Notes under the pieces: generated by a model
What the model saw: only the letters and a program-made list of their open reading frames with translations
The model's database searches: none
Told to the model about the DNA's origin: nothing
In this document: positions 14,913 through 15,039 of the stretch, piece after piece
Numbering within the stretch: the stretch's first letter is position 1
How the letters are laid out: the number at the start of each line of letters is the position of its first letter
Source: Methylococcales bacterium
GTDB taxonomy: Bacteria > Pseudomonadota > Gammaproteobacteria > Methylococcales > Methylomonadaceae
Direction of reading: 5' to 3'
Assembly: GCA_023144875.1 (NCBI GenBank)
Contig: JAGLEW010000033.1
Coordinates: forward strand, 1 to 15,039
Length of the DNA: 15,039 nt
Made by a program: the position numbers and the translations under genes

Positions 14913-15039
14913 TTTCTAAGCTGCCTGTGCGGCAGTGAACTCCCAATAGTTCAAGAATCAAGCCAGTCTTGCTTTCTAAGCTGCCTGTGCGGCAGTGAAC
15001 ATAGCGTTTTTAGGTGTGAGCCGTTGCAATTATTTCTAA
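14913..15039 (-). CRISPR. Type I-F CRISPR array, leader-distal end (cut by window edge)
   Basis: Two identical 28-base repeats lie at 14913-14940 and 14973-15000, and seven bases of a third begin at 15033. Spacers of exactly 32 bases lie at 14941-14972 and 15001-15032, giving the 60-base period typical of subtype I-F. Read on the minus strand, the repeat starts GTTCACTGCCG and ends CTTAGAAA. It contains the CTGCC/GGCAG stem that Cas6f (Csy4) cleaves beneath, here with a GCACA loop. It differs only slightly from the well-known I-F consensus (GTTCACTGCCGTATAGGCAG followed by CTAAGAAA). This orientation puts crRNA transcription right to left, so the oldest spacers are here and the leader, and probably cas1/cas2-3/csy genes, are to the right outside the window. 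No cas gene is visible, so activity cannot be judged. Confidence 0.96.

Noticed and set aside
14941..15032. Self-targeting spacers matching genes in this window
   Set aside because: Only short chance matches of about nine bases were found by eye (for example near 9818), far below a protospacer.

Overview
The window looks like chromosomal DNA from a low-GC gammaproteobacterium. The protein set fits this class: MnmG, a CysJ-type diflavin reductase, a UbiF-like quinone hydroxylase, MsrP/MsrQ, a MepS-like lipoprotein and a type I-F CRISPR repeat. A free-living or symbiotic sulfur- or methane-oxidising lineage (Thiotrichales or Methylococcales type) would fit the low GC, the Uma2 gene and the long GltB. 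That placement is a guess; nothing here fixes the genus.

Left block (1-11059), all on the minus strand. Read in transcription order, it starts with gltB, which encodes an unusually long and divergent glutamate synthase large chain. Next come msrP, msrQ and a small three-helix membrane protein, whose reading frames overlap by 1 and 4 bases and so look translationally coupled. A CysJ-type NADPH diflavin reductase follows. The block ends with a Uma2-family nuclease-like gene, a TPR gene (1-base overlap) and the N-terminal third of mnmG, which runs off the left edge. MsrP repairs oxidised methionines in periplasmic proteins using electrons passed through the membrane by haem protein MsrQ. The diflavin reductase next door, which has no sulfite reductase haem partner in view, is a candidate cytosolic electron source; this is inference.

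Middle (11060-13481). A divergent intergenic region separates gltB from a plus-strand UbiF-like FAD monooxygenase. That gene converges with, and overlaps by 50 bases, a minus-strand NlpC/P60 lipoprotein predicted to cut peptidoglycan cross-link peptides. An AT-rich 337-base intergenic region follows and holds the leader of the next gene.

Right (13482-15039). A plus-strand Nramp-superfamily transporter lacks the canonical metal-binding motifs. After it comes a REP-like hairpin, then the leader-distal end of a type I-F CRISPR array transcribed right to left: two complete identical 28-base repeats, two 32-base spacers and the start of a third repeat cut by the window edge. The leader and any cas genes would lie beyond the right edge.

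I see no clearly new system. The points most worth a second look are the CRISPR array, the MsrPQ-membrane protein-diflavin reductase cluster, the divergent GltB and the motif-altered Nramp relative.
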